DNA of 64,000 nt from Aquisediminimonas profunda (GTDB lineage Bacteria > Pseudomonadota > Alphaproteobacteria > Sphingomonadales > Sphingomonadaceae), in assembly GCF_019443285.1 (NCBI RefSeq), contig NZ_CP080327.1, positions 1,856,001-1,920,000 of the forward strand. The letters run 5' to 3'. The first letter of the stretch is position 1, and the number at the start of each line of letters is the position of its first letter. A program made the position numbers and the translations under genes. The notes under the pieces were generated by a model that ran no database searches, was not told the origin of the DNA, and worked only from the letters and a program-made list of their open reading frames with translations. Positions 40,698 through 50,572 of this stretch are shown here, one piece after another.

Positions 40698-41164
40698 GGC
40701 GCGCGCCACTCCCCCGACTTTCCCCCGCTTTTGGAAAGCAGGCGGATTTCGCCAATAATCATGGCCTTGTCGATGGCCTTTGCCATGTCATAAATGGTCA
40801 GGAGCGCCACAGAAGTTGCTGTCATCGCCTCCATTTCGACCCCGGTCTGACCGGATGTACGCGCCGTTGCAGTTGCTCGCAGGCCATTGCTGAGCCGTTC
40901 GAAGTCAACTGCAATACTCGAAAGCCCCAAGGGATGACAAAGGGGGATCAGGTCACTTGTGCGCTTCGCAGCCTGGATTCCGGCAATCCGGGCAACGGCA
41001 AGCACATCGCCTTTGGCAATGCCCCCTTCGTGGATCGCTGCCAGCGCCTCGGCGCTCATCGTGATGATCCCGGTTGCGACTGCTTCCCGCGCCGTAATCG
41101 CCTTGGCAGAAACATCGACCATGCGCGCGGCGCCGTTTTCATCAAGATGTGTGAGCCGTGTCAT
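40694..41164 (-). CDS. moaC: Cyclic pyranopterin monophosphate synthase MoaC
   Basis: 156 residues; with MoaA converts GTP to cyclic pyranopterin monophosphate, the first step of molybdenum cofactor synthesis. Motifs are [79 protein letters not shown] and the C-terminal [10 protein letters not shown]. The start at 41164 overlaps the trpC stop by 4 bases, linking molybdenum cofactor genes to the trp operon. Confidence 0.96.
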   Translation of the reverse strand: MTRLTHLDENGAARMVDVSAKAITAREAVATGIITMSAEALAAIHEGGIAKGDVLAVARIAGIQAAKRTSDLIPLCHPLGLSSIAVDFERLSNGLRATATARTSGQTGVEMEAMTATSVALLTIYDMAKAIDKAMIIGEIRLLSKSGGKSGEWRAP

Positions 41165-41952
41165 GCGTTCCCCAGCAGTTTGCGCGTAGCCAGCCCCACA
41201 TCGTCTGCACGCATCAGGCTTTCGCCAACAAGAAAGCATCTTACGCCATGGCTCGCCATGGCGGCAAGGTCGGCATGTGAAGTGAGGCCGCTTTCTGCAA
41301 CAAATGTGCAACCATCCGGGGCCCTGTCGATCAATTCGTAAGTTCTGGCGAAATCGACTGTAAAATCCTTGAGATTCCGGTTGTTCACGCCAATCAGTCG
41401 TGATTGGAGTCGCAGCGCGCGGTCCAGTTCGGCAGCGTCGTGCGTTTCCACCAGCACATCCATTCCGCGCTCGATTGCTGCTGCTTCGATCTCCCGCATC
41501 TGGCCATCGTCGAGCGCCGCCACAATGATCAGAATGGCATCGGCACCGATCGCGCGGGCCTCGGCGACCTGCCAGGGATCGACCATGAAATCCTTCCGCA
41601 GCACGGGAAGCGAACAGGCTGCGCGCGCGGCCACCAGATAATCCTCATGGCCCTGAAAATAAGGCGCGTCGGTCAGCACCGAAAGGCAAGCGGCACCGCC
41701 TGCCTCATAGGCTGCGGCGTGTTCTGTCGGCCGGAAATCGGCGCGGATCAGGCCTTTTGAAGGGCTCGCCTTCTTGATTTCCGCGATAAGGCCAAACCCT
41801 TCAGCCGCCTTGACGTCAAGTGCGGCCCGGAATCCGCGCGGCGCGGTTTGCGTGGCCGCCAGTCGATCAAGATCCCCGATCGACTGCAGCATCTTCCGGT
41901 TCGCCACTTCAACGCGCTTGGTTGCGCAGATTTCGTCGAGCTTGTTCGCCAT
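41161..41952 (-). CDS. trpC: Indole-3-glycerol phosphate synthase
   Basis: 263 residues, monofunctional (no TrpF domain). Closes the indole ring in tryptophan synthesis. The barrel motifs are [19 protein letters not shown] (catalytic Lys), [56 protein letters not shown] and [13 protein letters not shown]. It starts immediately after the trpD stop. Confidence 0.97.
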   Translation of the reverse strand: MANKLDEICATKRVEVANRKMLQSIGDLDRLAATQTAPRGFRAALDVKAAEGFGLIAEIKKASPSKGLIRADFRPTEHAAAYEAGGAACLSVLTDAPYFQGHEDYLVAARAACSLPVLRKDFMVDPWQVAEARAIGADAILIIVAALDDGQMREIEAAAIERGMDVLVETHDAAELDRALRLQSRLIGVNNRNLKDFTVDFARTYELIDRAPDGCTFVAESGLTSHADLAAMASHGVRCFLVGESLMRADDVGLATRKLLGNA

Positions 41953-42945
41953 CTAGAACGCAATCCAGCAATCGAGCAGAGTGTTGGCGAGGCCATTGTC
42001 CAGGACTTCCGCCGCTTCCTCCACGCCGTCCCGCCAGTTTGCGGCTCTACCGGCAACGATGAGCGCTGCCGAAGCATTGAGCAGAACGGCATCGCGGTAA
42101 GGGCCTCGCTCGCCCAGAAGAAGCCGCCGGAGCGCTGCGGCATTGTGGGCCGCATCACCCCCGCGAATGGCGCTGGTCGGCGCGGCAGCAAGGCCTGCAT
42201 CACTCGGCTGCACTGTTTCGCCAACCGGCAAATGACCGATCCTGAAAATCCTGCTTGGCCCAGCGCCTGACAATTCGTCCAGCCCTTCGTCACCGGAAAC
42301 GATCATGGCCGCTTCTGCGCCGAGGCTTTCCAACGCCCGGCCATAGACCTGCACATAATCCGGCCGGGCAATGCCAATCAGCTGCCGTGAAACCCGCGCC
42401 GGATTGGCAAGCGGCCCCATCAGGTTGAAAATCGTCCGCTTCCCGATCGCCTTGCGGATCGGCTGGATGCGCTTCATCGCGGGGTGATGGTTCGTCGCGA
42501 ACAGGAAGCAGATGCCAAGCTCATGAAGTGTCGCTTCTGCCGTTTCGCCGACGCGCTGCATATCCAGCCCAAGCGCCTCCAGCGTGTCCGCCGCGCCGGC
42601 CTTGCTTGATGCCGCGCGGTTGCCGTGCTTTGCGACCGGCACTCCGCAGGCCGCGACGATGATTGCGACAGCGGTTGAAACGTTTAGGCTGTGATGGCCG
42701 TCTCCCCCTGTGCCGCACACATCGATTGTCCCGGGCGGGGCATTGATCGGTATCATGCGCGCGCGCAATTCACGCGCTGCAGCCGCAATCTCGACGCTGG
42801 TTTCGCCGCGTTCGCTCAGCCTCGTGAGGAAGCCTGCAATGTCCTCATCCGACACGCGGAGGTCCAGAATGGCGGAGAACGCTAGCCGGGCAGCGTCCTC
42901 TTCAAGCGCTTCGCTCGGGTTGGGCAGCTGGAGCGTGGCGTTCAC
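41953..42945 (-). CDS. trpD: Anthranilate phosphoribosyltransferase
   Basis: 330 residues; transfers phosphoribose from PRPP to anthranilate. Signatures are [54 protein letters not shown] (PRPP and anthranilate site), [12 protein letters not shown] and [13 protein letters not shown]. It begins with GTG in a 4-base overlap with trpG and abuts trpC. Confidence 0.97.
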   Translation of the reverse strand: MNATLQLPNPSEALEEDAARLAFSAILDLRVSDEDIAGFLTRLSERGETSVEIAAAARELRARMIPINAPPGTIDVCGTGGDGHHSLNVSTAVAIIVAACGVPVAKHGNRAASSKAGAADTLEALGLDMQRVGETAEATLHELGICFLFATNHHPAMKRIQPIRKAIGKRTIFNLMGPLANPARVSRQLIGIARPDYVQVYGRALESLGAEAAMIVSGDEGLDELSGAGPSRIFRIGHLPVGETVQPSDAGLAAAPTSAIRGGDAAHNAAALRRLLLGERGPYRDAVLLNASAALIVAGRAANWRDGVEEAAEVLDNGLANTLLDCWIAF

Positions 42946-43526
42946 GCCCGTTCCTTCACACGCATCCCGGCCAGGGCCATGAAATTGGCGAGCATTGCGT
43001 GGCCATGCTCAGTGGCAATGCTTTCGGGATGGAACTGGACACCGTGGATCGGCAATGTAGCGTGACGGAAGCCCATCACATGCCCGTCCTCACTGCGCGC
43101 GTTGACGATCAGGTCGGCCGGAATGTCCTCGACAACAAGACTGTGGTAGCGTGTCGCGTTGAACGGCGAGGGGAGGCCTGCGAAGAGCCCGGACCCGTCG
43201 TGTGTCACTTGCGACGTCTTTCCGTGCATCAAACCGCCGCGCACTACGTGCCCCCCGAAATGCTGGCCAATTGACTGGTGGCCAAGGCATACCCCGAGCA
43301 AGGGGCGCCCGGCTTCTGCGCAGGCCGCCACGAGATCAAGGCTCACGCCTGCCTCATTGGGCGTGCAGGGTCCCGGCGAAATGAGGAACGCCTCCGCGCC
43401 GGACGTGATGGCTTGGCCTGCTGAAATGGCGTCGTTCCGAACAACCTCCACCTCTGCCCCCAATTCCATCAGGTAATGGACAAGGTTCCAGGTGAAACTG
43501 TCGTAATTGTCGATGACGAGGATCAT
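42942..43526 (-). CDS. trpG: Anthranilate synthase, glutamine amidotransferase component
   Basis: 194 residues; releases ammonia from glutamine for TrpE. Landmarks are [30 protein letters not shown], the nucleophile cysteine in [17 protein letters not shown] and the His-Glu pair in [14 protein letters not shown]. It heads trpGDC-moaC-moeA; two unrelated genes separate it from trpE. Confidence 0.96.
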   Translation of the reverse strand: MILVIDNYDSFTWNLVHYLMELGAEVEVVRNDAISAGQAITSGAEAFLISPGPCTPNEAGVSLDLVAACAEAGRPLLGVCLGHQSIGQHFGGHVVRGGLMHGKTSQVTHDGSGLFAGLPSPFNATRYHSLVVEDIPADLIVNARSEDGHVMGFRHATLPIHGVQFHPESIATEHGHAMLANFMALAGMRVKERA

Positions 43527-43634
43527 GGGGCAGCCCCTAACGACTGATCGTTGGCTGTTGAAGCAAATTGTGCGGGCGGCCAGGAAGGCAACGGGATGTC
43601 AAAGAGGCCGCCGCAATTGTGTTGATGCTTCGCC

Positions 43635-44024
43635 CTACTGCGGGACTGATCCCTTGTTGGCCTGCAGCAGCGCGCCCAGCACGATCGTCACCAGCAGCAA
43701 CGCTGGCACGTCGCCTAGTAAATGGCCGCGATGCATGTCGTTATTGAGAGACTGCAACGCCATGATGCCGGCATGCACTGCGCTCGACCAAACTGTAAAC
43801 CAAATCAGGGACCGATGTGCAGATGGATTGCTGGCTGCACGGATGAGGAAAATGCCAAGCGTTGCATAGACGCCGACAATCATCATGAAATATTGGGAAT
43901 CTGCTGGCGATCCCTCATGCCATGCCCAGCCCGATGGCCAGACGATCGCCAAGGGATAGACGAGACAAAAGACCGCGCCGAAAGCCACAAGTGCAAATTT
44001 CAGAAGTTTTTCGCTTTGTAACAT
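43635..44024 (-). CDS. Small four-helix membrane protein (DUF6632-like)
   Basis: 129 residues with four predicted membrane helices: about 8-28 (LLKFALVAFGAVFCLVYPLAIVW), 46-64, 73-93 and 103-121. Conserved-looking polar positions are SQYFMMIVGVYATLGIFLIRAASNPSAHRSLIWFTVWSSAVHA and NDMHRGHLLGDVPALLL, a pattern seen in uncharacterised small bacterial membrane proteins. The start has GGAGGGG six bases ahead. It lies between trpE and trpG with a secreted hydrolase gene; no function can be assigned. Confidence 0.7.
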   Translation of the reverse strand: MLQSEKLLKFALVAFGAVFCLVYPLAIVWPSGWAWHEGSPADSQYFMMIVGVYATLGIFLIRAASNPSAHRSLIWFTVWSSAVHAGIMALQSLNNDMHRGHLLGDVPALLLVTIVLGALLQANKGSVPQ

Positions 44025-44148
44025 GATGCCCCTCCATGTTCGGGATCTGACGGCTTGCTCCACCTGCGTCCCGATAGCCGCCAGTAACGCACTTTCACGC
44101 AGCCAATGCAATGGGCTCAGCAGATTGGCCTCCAATCGGCGGCCAGGT

Positions 44149-45213
44149 TTACTCGGCCATCAGCCTTGCCAGATCGGCCTTCCAGAACTTGGCCCAGGTG
44201 TGGGTGCCGTGACCCTTAGTGTCCGCGCTTTCAGGGATCAGGATGAAGCGCGCCCGCGGCATACGCTTGACGGCCTTTTCGGCCATTCCCAACCCTGGCG
44301 GGTTGATGAAGTCGTCAGCAGAATTGATCCAGAGGACCGGCACTGTAATCTTTTCGAGACCGGGTTCAGGATTGTAATTCCGCGAGGAGTCCAGTTGGTA
44401 GATCGCGTTGTTCGCATCCACGCCTTTGCCGCGCGCTGCGAAACCCGTTTCCAACGCCGCTTCCGCGAGCACGCGCGTCGGGAATTGCGCCTGAAGCGCG
44501 ACAGGGTTCCCGCCCGCAATCATGCTCAAATCCGTATAGGTTCTGAGGCCCGAGGCGGGCTGTTCGATATAATTTCCGCCGTTCCAGGCCGGGTCGGCCT
44601 TGATCGCGTCGATCGACATCTTGCGCCACATGCGGTTTCGGCCAGCAATTTCGGACGCGTTGCAAGCGAAGGGCGCGAGCCGTTCGGCAAAGCCCGGATA
44701 TGTCTCGCCCCAGACAAAGGTGTGCATGCAACCCATTGAGGTGCCCAGCAACAGTGTGAGCTTCCGGACGCCGAGGCCTTCGGTCAACAACCGGTATTGG
44801 GCTTTGACCATATCGTCATAGTCATATTTCGGAAAAGCCATGCGCATCCCGTCGCTCGGCTTGGACGAGCCGCCATGGCCGATGTTGTCGGGCAGGATGA
44901 TGTAATACTTCGCGATGTCGAGCGGCTGGCCGGGGCCATATAGTTCATCGGCGAATTGCGGCTGAAGGAACTGTTTGCCAGAGCCGCCAGTGCCGTGAAG
45001 GACCATGATTGCATTGTCGATCTGGCCCTTTTTGTCCTTATGCGGGGTTCCAAGCGTCGTGTAATGCATCCTCACTTCTGGGAGCTTTTCGCCGGAAACG
45101 AAAGTGAAATCCTTGAGGACTGCCTCTCCGTCCTTTGCGGGCCAGGTTTCGGCAAGGGATGGGGTGGCAAAGAGTGTGAAAGCCGCAATCAGGGGCAGGA
45201 AGATGGTGCGCAT
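44149..45213 (-). CDS. Secreted alpha/beta hydrolase (MetX-like fold)
   Basis: 354 residues with a signal peptide (MRTIFLPLIAAFTLFATPSLA, cleavage before ETW). The core resembles the homoserine-acetyltransferase branch of alpha/beta hydrolases: oxyanion region IMVLHGTGGSGKQF, YIILPDNIGHGGSSKP, nucleophile Ser159 in LLLGTSMGCMHTFVWGETYP, acid region PVLWINSADDFINPP and catalytic His near TKGHGTHTWAKFW. Periplasmic location makes methionine synthesis unlikely; an ester or amide substrate is inferred. It interrupts the trp gene cluster. Confidence 0.82.
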   Translation of the reverse strand: MRTIFLPLIAAFTLFATPSLAETWPAKDGEAVLKDFTFVSGEKLPEVRMHYTTLGTPHKDKKGQIDNAIMVLHGTGGSGKQFLQPQFADELYGPGQPLDIAKYYIILPDNIGHGGSSKPSDGMRMAFPKYDYDDMVKAQYRLLTEGLGVRKLTLLLGTSMGCMHTFVWGETYPGFAERLAPFACNASEIAGRNRMWRKMSIDAIKADPAWNGGNYIEQPASGLRTYTDLSMIAGGNPVALQAQFPTRVLAEAALETGFAARGKGVDANNAIYQLDSSRNYNPEPGLEKITVPVLWINSADDFINPPGLGMAEKAVKRMPRARFILIPESADTKGHGTHTWAKFWKADLARLMAE

Positions 45214-45282
45214 GTTGCTATGCTATCTGGTGTCGGGTTGAAAGGAAACCACTCGTCGCGCCGGTGCAAGGGCGGCGAGGCA

Positions 45283-46791
45283 TTATTGTCCGAACCCGGC
45301 CTCGCTCGCGACTTTCAATGCCTCTTTTGCCGCTGCCATCAGGGCGCCGGCTTTGGCTTCACATTCGCGCTGCTCGTAATCGGGGTTGCTGTCGGTGACG
45401 ATTCCGGCACCGGCTTGCACGTGCATGACCCCGTCTTTGACAACAGCTGTCCTGAGGACGATACAACTGTCCATATTGCCGTTCGGGCTGAAATAGCCAA
45501 CTCCTCCGGCATAGGCACCACGTGTTTCGGGCTCAAGTTCCGCAATGATTTCACAGGCTCGAACCTTTGGTGCGCCGGATACCGTTCCTGCAGGGAAGCC
45601 CGCAAACAATGCGTCAAGTGCGTCTTTCCCGGGCGCCAACTGTCCGACGACGTTCGAGACTATGTGCATGACGTGGCTGTAGAATTCGACGGTATAGCTG
45701 TCCGTCACGGTCACGCTGCCGGCAGCTGCAACGCGACCCACATCGTTCCGGCCGAGATCCAGCAGCATCAGGTGCTCGGCGCGCTCTTTTGGATCGGCAA
45801 GCAGCGACGCACGGTTTTCAGCATCTTCGACTGAATTCCTGCCGCGTGGCCGGGTTCCGGCAATCGGGCGTATCGTCACTTCTCCGTCCCGCGCCCGAAC
45901 GAGGATTTCCGGGCTGGACCCGGTCAACGCAAAACCGGGCAGATCAAGATGGTAAAGAAACGGCGAGGGGTTGATCCGCCGGAGGGCGCGATAGAGATCG
46001 AACGGAGGCAGGGGGAAGGGCTGTGTAAATCGCTGGGCCAGGACAACCTGAAATATGTCTCCTGCCGCGATATAGTCCTTCGCCTTCAGCACCATCTCTT
46101 CATACTTGCCGGGTGGCAGGACCGACGATGCGGGCTCAAGTGTCGCAAGGTCCGGATGCCCGGACTGCACCGGCAAGGGGCGGGCCAAGCGGGCCGCAGC
46201 GGCCTCTATGCTGTCCAGAGCCAGCGCAACCTGACGTTCCGCATTTCCATTTTCCGGCCATATGGGCGCAACAAGGTACAATTGGTCGGAAAGCCGGTCG
46301 AACACCAAAACGAGTGTTGGTCTGACGAAAAGCATATCCGGCAAGTCGAGGGGATTGGGTGCAGGCCGAGGCAGATCTTCGACAAGACCGATCGTCTCAT
46401 AGGCAAAATAACCCACCAGGCAGGCGAGTGCACTCGGCAGTCCTTGTGGGACATCGATGCGGCAGGAATTCACCAGCTTGCGCAATGCAGGAAGCGTTGG
46501 CTCTTCGAGTTCCTGGAAGGCGCTTCGATCGGTCAGCCATGTCGAATTGATTTCCGCATGCTGGCCGCGAGCACGAAAGACGAGGTCTGGCGCAAGCCCC
46601 AAGAGGCTATATCGTCCACGCACGGATCCGCCTTCAACCGATTCAAGCAGAAAATCGCCGCGTTCCGCTTCAAAGAGCTTCAGAGCCGCGGATACCGGTG
46701 TTTCGGTGTCAGCAATCAGCGCGCGCCAGACCAGCGCAGGCTTGCCTTGGGCAAGCTGCGTCCGGGCAAGTCCGTCGGCCTCCGGGTTCAC
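45283..46791 (-). CDS. trpE: Anthranilate synthase component I
   Basis: 502 residues; makes anthranilate from chorismate with ammonia from TrpG. The chorismate-binding core shows FQVVLAQRFTQPFPLPPFDLYRALRRINPSPFLYHLDLPGFALTGSSPEILVR, TIRPIAGTRPRG, RAEHLMLLDLGRNDVGRVAAAGSV and FPAGTVSGAPKVRACEII. The LLES motif (FLLESVEGG) of the tryptophan feedback site is present. It starts at GTG in a 4-base overlap with the ppiD-like gene. No leader peptide or attenuator was recognised. Confidence 0.96.
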   Translation of the reverse strand: MNPEADGLARTQLAQGKPALVWRALIADTETPVSAALKLFEAERGDFLLESVEGGSVRGRYSLLGLAPDLVFRARGQHAEINSTWLTDRSAFQELEEPTLPALRKLVNSCRIDVPQGLPSALACLVGYFAYETIGLVEDLPRPAPNPLDLPDMLFVRPTLVLVFDRLSDQLYLVAPIWPENGNAERQVALALDSIEAAAARLARPLPVQSGHPDLATLEPASSVLPPGKYEEMVLKAKDYIAAGDIFQVVLAQRFTQPFPLPPFDLYRALRRINPSPFLYHLDLPGFALTGSSPEILVRARDGEVTIRPIAGTRPRGRNSVEDAENRASLLADPKERAEHLMLLDLGRNDVGRVAAAGSVTVTDSYTVEFYSHVMHIVSNVVGQLAPGKDALDALFAGFPAGTVSGAPKVRACEIIAELEPETRGAYAGGVGYFSPNGNMDSCIVLRTAVVKDGVMHVQAGAGIVTDSNPDYEQRECEAKAGALMAAAKEALKVASEAGFGQ

Positions 46792-48728
46792 TGGCTCGTC
46801 GCGGCACCCGTCAAGCTGCGCTTGAGGGCGGCAATGGTCGAGTCGTTCTTCTTGACGCCGACATCGACCTTGATCGCAGCGGCAAATTGCTGGGCATATT
46901 CGTCGCCCAATGATCGGGAAAGCTCGCCCTGCATCACTTTCACCAGATTCGGCTCGCTGGCGATATTGCCGGGTTCGATCTTGTCGAGCCAGATTACATA
47001 CCAGCCCTTCTTGTCTTCCGCCTCAAGAACCCGCGCATGACGGGCGGGGATGCTGAACAGCAAGGCAAGCTCCGGCGGCACTTTCTGCTGGCTCCGCGAA
47101 AAATCGATCCTGCGCGCGCCAATTGGCCTTGGGGCTGGCAAAGCTGCACCTGCGCCAGCCATGGCGGTTGCCAAAGGTGCACCCTGATTGGCCTTGAGCG
47201 CGATGGCATCCGCAATGCGCTTTGCTTCCCTTGATGCCCGATCCTGCAGGAAATCGGCCTGCACTTGAGCTCGAATGCTGGCGAGCGGCTTGGGTGCGGC
47301 AGGATTGATCCGGTCAAGATCATAAAAACCATAGCTCTGGCCGGGGGTGATGGTCAGCACGGCCGCATCGTCATTGACTTCGGCCTGAAAGGCATCGCGC
47401 AAAATGGGCTGCAGTTCCGGCGGTGCCTTGAAACCAGGCGCATCGGGAGCAATGCCGCTACCCGTCAGCGCAGGCGTCGTCACCACCGTCAGACCTTCGG
47501 CCTTGACCACATCGTCAAATGTGGAACCGTCGGCGACTTCATCTTCAATCTTCGTCACAAAATCTGCAATGGCGATATCGACCTTTTGCTTCACGATTTG
47601 TGCTGCCAAAGTTGCACGGACATCTGCGAGCGTTTTTCCGCCAGTCCGGTTGATCGCGTCAACACGGATGACCAGCCAGCCAAGCGGAGATTTTTGGGGG
47701 TCAAGTATGGCGCCCTTTGCCGCAGCAAAGGCTGCCTTGGAAATCGCGGGAGATGCAGCCAATCCAGCGTATGCAGCCTCATCCTGCGCGGCAAGCGTGG
47801 TTGCCTCTGTACCGGCAGCCTTGGCTGCGGATGCCAGCGGCGTCCCTGCGCGCGCCTTTGCCGCAATTTGAGCAGCCACAGCTTGGTTCGGCGCCACAAC
47901 CTGACTGAAGACCCGCGTTTCCTTTGCTGCATATTGGGCGGCGTTGGCCTTGTAGGCTTGGGCGATTTCGGCCTCGGTCGGTACGATCTTGCCTTCGAAC
48001 CTGCTGCGATCAAACAAGGCGTAGCGGACAATGCGGGTTTCCGGAACAGTATAGCGGGACACCTGACGCTGGTAGAATTTTTGCAACTCCGCATCGCTTG
48101 GTGGCGCACCGTTGCTCATTGCCGATGTCGGCACCATTGCAATTTGCCCCATCCGTGCCTCAAGCAACAGTGCGGCCACGGGCGTTGCCAGCCCGACGGG
48201 CGCACGCGCAGCGCCTGCAGCAGGAAGGATCAAGGCATTGGTCATCTTGTCGCGGGCGAAATCTTCCCGGACGACGCGTTCGGTCAGCTTCCGCTGGGCA
48301 AGCACGCCCAGGAACGTGTTTCTGTCAAACGATCCTGCAGGCCCGCGAAATGCTGGAATACTTGCAATTTCTCCGTCCACAAGGCGACTGCTTACTGTCA
48401 TTCCATATTTCAGACCAAATTGTTCGAACGCGCGGCCATTGATCATCTGGTCCACCACTTGGTCGACACCGCCAGACCGAACAAAAGTCCCGATATCGAG
48501 CCCCGGGTTTTGCTGGCGGGCGCCGTCGAGTTGGGCTTGAACGCGAGAAGCCGCTTCGGTCGACGTAATTTTGCTGCTCCCAACTTTCGCCACGTTGGAG
48601 CCGCCGCCCGAGAGGTTGTCCAACCCTGAAGGCGTGCCGACACCCGTCACGATAAAGGCAATCATGATCAGCCCGAGCAGACCGAGGAGTACCCATGATG
48701 AGAGCGCACGGCGAAAAAAGGAAATCAT
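46788..48728 (-). CDS. ppiD: PpiD-like periplasmic peptidyl-prolyl isomerase / chaperone
   Basis: 646 residues anchored by one N-terminal membrane helix (MISFFRRALSSWVLLGLLGLIMIAFIVTGVG). The periplasmic part begins with a SurA-type N-terminal chaperone domain (KVGSSKITSTEAASRVQAQLD to about residue 190). It continues into a parvulin-like region (about 240-370), where SPLGWLVIRVDAI resembles the end of a parvulin domain, and a C-terminal domain. The start at 48728 is set by the membrane helix; an open frame continuing to 48980 overlaps tpiA. Whether the parvulin active site is functional cannot be judged. It leads the operon ppiD-trpE and is divergent from tpiA. Confidence 0.88.
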   Translation of the reverse strand: MISFFRRALSSWVLLGLLGLIMIAFIVTGVGTPSGLDNLSGGGSNVAKVGSSKITSTEAASRVQAQLDGARQQNPGLDIGTFVRSGGVDQVVDQMINGRAFEQFGLKYGMTVSSRLVDGEIASIPAFRGPAGSFDRNTFLGVLAQRKLTERVVREDFARDKMTNALILPAAGAARAPVGLATPVAALLLEARMGQIAMVPTSAMSNGAPPSDAELQKFYQRQVSRYTVPETRIVRYALFDRSRFEGKIVPTEAEIAQAYKANAAQYAAKETRVFSQVVAPNQAVAAQIAAKARAGTPLASAAKAAGTEATTLAAQDEAAYAGLAASPAISKAAFAAAKGAILDPQKSPLGWLVIRVDAINRTGGKTLADVRATLAAQIVKQKVDIAIADFVTKIEDEVADGSTFDDVVKAEGLTVVTTPALTGSGIAPDAPGFKAPPELQPILRDAFQAEVNDDAAVLTITPGQSYGFYDLDRINPAAPKPLASIRAQVQADFLQDRASREAKRIADAIALKANQGAPLATAMAGAGAALPAPRPIGARRIDFSRSQQKVPPELALLFSIPARHARVLEAEDKKGWYVIWLDKIEPGNIASEPNLVKVMQGELSRSLGDEYAQQFAAAIKVDVGVKKNDSTIAALKRSLTGAATSQ

Positions 48729-48819
48729 GTACAGGCTTCCGGCTTGAAGTTGGTTGCGGCTCGCCATAGGGCGGCGCGGGTTCCGCTTCAAGCGGGCTTT
48801 GGGAAAGGGCTTAGGGGCT

Positions 48820-49554
48820 ATGGCATTGCGCAAACTGGTCGCCGGGAACTGGAAAATGAACGGGTCGTTGGCGGCGCTCGCTGAGCTTGACGCAATTGCT
48901 GCGGCAGCATCGGACAATCTGGATATCGCAATTTGCCCGCCGGCAACATTGATTGCGGCGGCCGCAGCCCGCCAGCCCACGCTGCCAATCGGAGCGCAGG
49001 ACTGTCACTGGAATGCATCCGGAGCGCACACCGGCTGTCTTTCTGTCAACATGCTGAGGGAAGCCGGAGCGCAGCTGGTTATCGTCGGGCACAGCGAGCG
49101 GCGCACAGACAATCACGAAACCGATGCCGAAGTAAAGGCAAAGGCCACTGCCGCTATCGCCGGCGGTCTGATCGCGATCGTGTGCGTGGGGGAGACTGAA
49201 GCTCAACGTGACGCCGGCCAGGCCGTTGCAGTCGTGACAAGTCAATTGCGGGGCTCTGTTCCGGAGGCGGGAACGGGTGAATCATTGGTCATTGCCTATG
49301 AACCGGTATGGGCAATCGGAACTGGTCGAACCCCAACTATCGCAGACGTCGCAGACATGCATGCTGCCATTCGCAAATGTCTGAGTGAACTTCTCGGCAA
49401 TGAAGGGGCCAAGGTGCGCATCCTTTATGGCGGTTCCGTGAAGCCTTCGAACGCGGCCGAACTGCTCCATATCCCCGACGTGGATGGCGCTCTTGTTGGC
49501 GGCGCAAGCCTGAAAGCGACGGACTTCGTGCCGATTATCGACGCAGCAAAATAA
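48820..49554 (+). CDS. tpiA: Triosephosphate isomerase
   Basis: 244 residues; interconverts dihydroxyacetone phosphate and glyceraldehyde 3-phosphate. The active-site residues are in VAGNWKMNG (Lys), VIVGHSERR (His), [15 protein letters not shown] (Glu and the flexible loop) and [13 protein letters not shown] (phosphate). The start at 48820 gives the usual [14 protein letters not shown] beginning. Divergent from ppiD, with 91 bases between them for the two promoters. Confidence 0.97.
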   Translation: MALRKLVAGNWKMNGSLAALAELDAIAAAASDNLDIAICPPATLIAAAAARQPTLPIGAQDCHWNASGAHTGCLSVNMLREAGAQLVIVGHSERRTDNHETDAEVKAKATAAIAGGLIAIVCVGETEAQRDAGQAVAVVTSQLRGSVPEAGTGESLVIAYEPVWAIGTGRTPTIADVADMHAAIRKCLSELLGNEGAKVRILYGGSVKPSNAAELLHIPDVDGALVGGASLKATDFVPIIDAAK

Positions 49555-49683
49555 TCACAGCCAAGTGTGCATCCAAATCGGATGCCTCGCCAATATAGCA
49601 GATAACTCCGGCGCATTTGCTCGGGGCATTCACGCTTGCACCTGTGGCAGGGGCAACAAACTATTTTGAAATGAGGCTACCGC

Positions 49684-50334
49684 ATGAAGAAGACTGTCGT
49701 CAAAACGCTCATGATCGCTGCTGCTGCAATGGCCATGACTGCATGTTCCAAGAAGCCTGCCGAAGACGGCAATGCCATGATGGCAGACAATGAAGCCATG
49801 ATGGACAATAGCGCGATGGCAGACGGCGCAATGGCAGGAGGCGATATGCCGATGGTCGGCGGCGCGCCGATGGATCCTGCGAATGACGTTGTGACGAATG
49901 CGTCAAAAGCTGGCAATCTCAAGACGCTGGTCGCTGCCGTAGGCGCGGCTGGTCTGGTTGATACCCTGAAAGGTGCTGGACCGTTCACCGTGTTTGCTCC
50001 GAATGATGACGCTTTCAAGAAGCTGCCTGCTGGCACGGTCGAGACGCTGTTGAAGCCGGAAAACAAGCAGAAGCTGGCAGGTATCCTGACTTACCATGTT
50101 GTTTCGGGCAAGCTGGACACTGCAGAACTCGACAAGGAAATCGCTGCAGGCGGCGGCAAGGCGAAGCTCAAGACAGTCGCAGGCGGCTCGCTTACGGTTT
50201 CGAAGGACGGGGATAACTACACGCTCACGGACGCAACCGGCAACAAATCCCAAATCTCGGCCGAAGAACGCAACGTTTATCAGTCGAACGGCGTTGCCCA
50301 TGTGATCGACACGGTTCTCTTGCCTTCAACGTAA
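49684..50334 (+). CDS. Fasciclin-domain lipoprotein with Met-rich linker
   Basis: 216 residues. The signal peptide ends in a lipobox (MAMTAC, Cys21 lipidated). Residues 29-63 are a linker with nine methionines among Asn, Asp, Ala and Gly (for example NAMMADNEAMMD). From about residue 67 a fasciclin (FAS1) domain follows: LVDTLKGAGPFTVFAPNDDAFKKLP, ILTYHVVSGKLDTAEL and GVAHVIDTVLLPS. FAS1 domains mediate adhesion or protein contacts. The Met-rich stretch could bind Cu(I) or simply be a flexible linker. A strong terminator lies 55 bases after the stop. Confidence 0.88.
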   Translation: MKKTVVKTLMIAAAAMAMTACSKKPAEDGNAMMADNEAMMDNSAMADGAMAGGDMPMVGGAPMDPANDVVTNASKAGNLKTLVAAVGAAGLVDTLKGAGPFTVFAPNDDAFKKLPAGTVETLLKPENKQKLAGILTYHVVSGKLDTAELDKEIAAGGGKAKLKTVAGGSLTVSKDGDNYTLTDATGNKSQISAEERNVYQSNGVAHVIDTVLLPST

Positions 50335-50388
50335 CTTCTTATGCGATCTCGGTGATCCAGGCCGGTCAACACCTGGTCACCAAGATGC

Positions 50389-50425
50389 GGCCCTGGCCGG
50401 GACCCCTCCCCGCCAGGGCCGTTTT
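50389..50425 (+). terminator. Rho-independent terminator after the fasciclin lipoprotein gene
   Basis: A perfect 9-base stem, GGCCCTGGC (50389-50397) pairing with GCCAGGGCC (50412-50420), with a 14-base loop is followed by GTTTTC. It lies 55 bases after the fasciclin stop and about 150 bases before secG, separating the two transcripts. Confidence 0.85.
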
Positions 50426-50572
50426 CTATTCGGATAGAGGAGGGCCTGATGCCTCGCTTCCTGCCATCAAAAGGTTTGTTCTCACGCCAAAGGTTGCAAC
50501 GAGTGGTCGGTTTTCCGGGGCCACGCCAATGCCGGTTGATCCGCTGCCCTCGCTCCGCTAAGGGCCGCGCCC

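Noticed and set aside
46792-46900. Possible trp leader or attenuator before trpE
   Set aside because: trpE starts inside a 4-base overlap with the ppiD-like gene, leaving no room for a leader peptide. No Trp-codon cluster was seen.
45949-47040. A 363-codon open frame antisense to trpE and ppiD
   Set aside because: It covers parts of two real genes and has no ribosome-binding site or recognisable domain.
47265-48629. A 454-codon open frame antisense to the ppiD-like gene
   Set aside because: It lies entirely within a well-supported gene and its product is Cys/Arg-rich with no domain pattern. The cysteines are irregularly spaced, unlike the real CxC protein at 62227-62349.
49569-49585. GCATCC-N5-GGATGC hairpin after tpiA
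   Set aside because: A six-base stem with no T-run is too weak to call a terminator with confidence.
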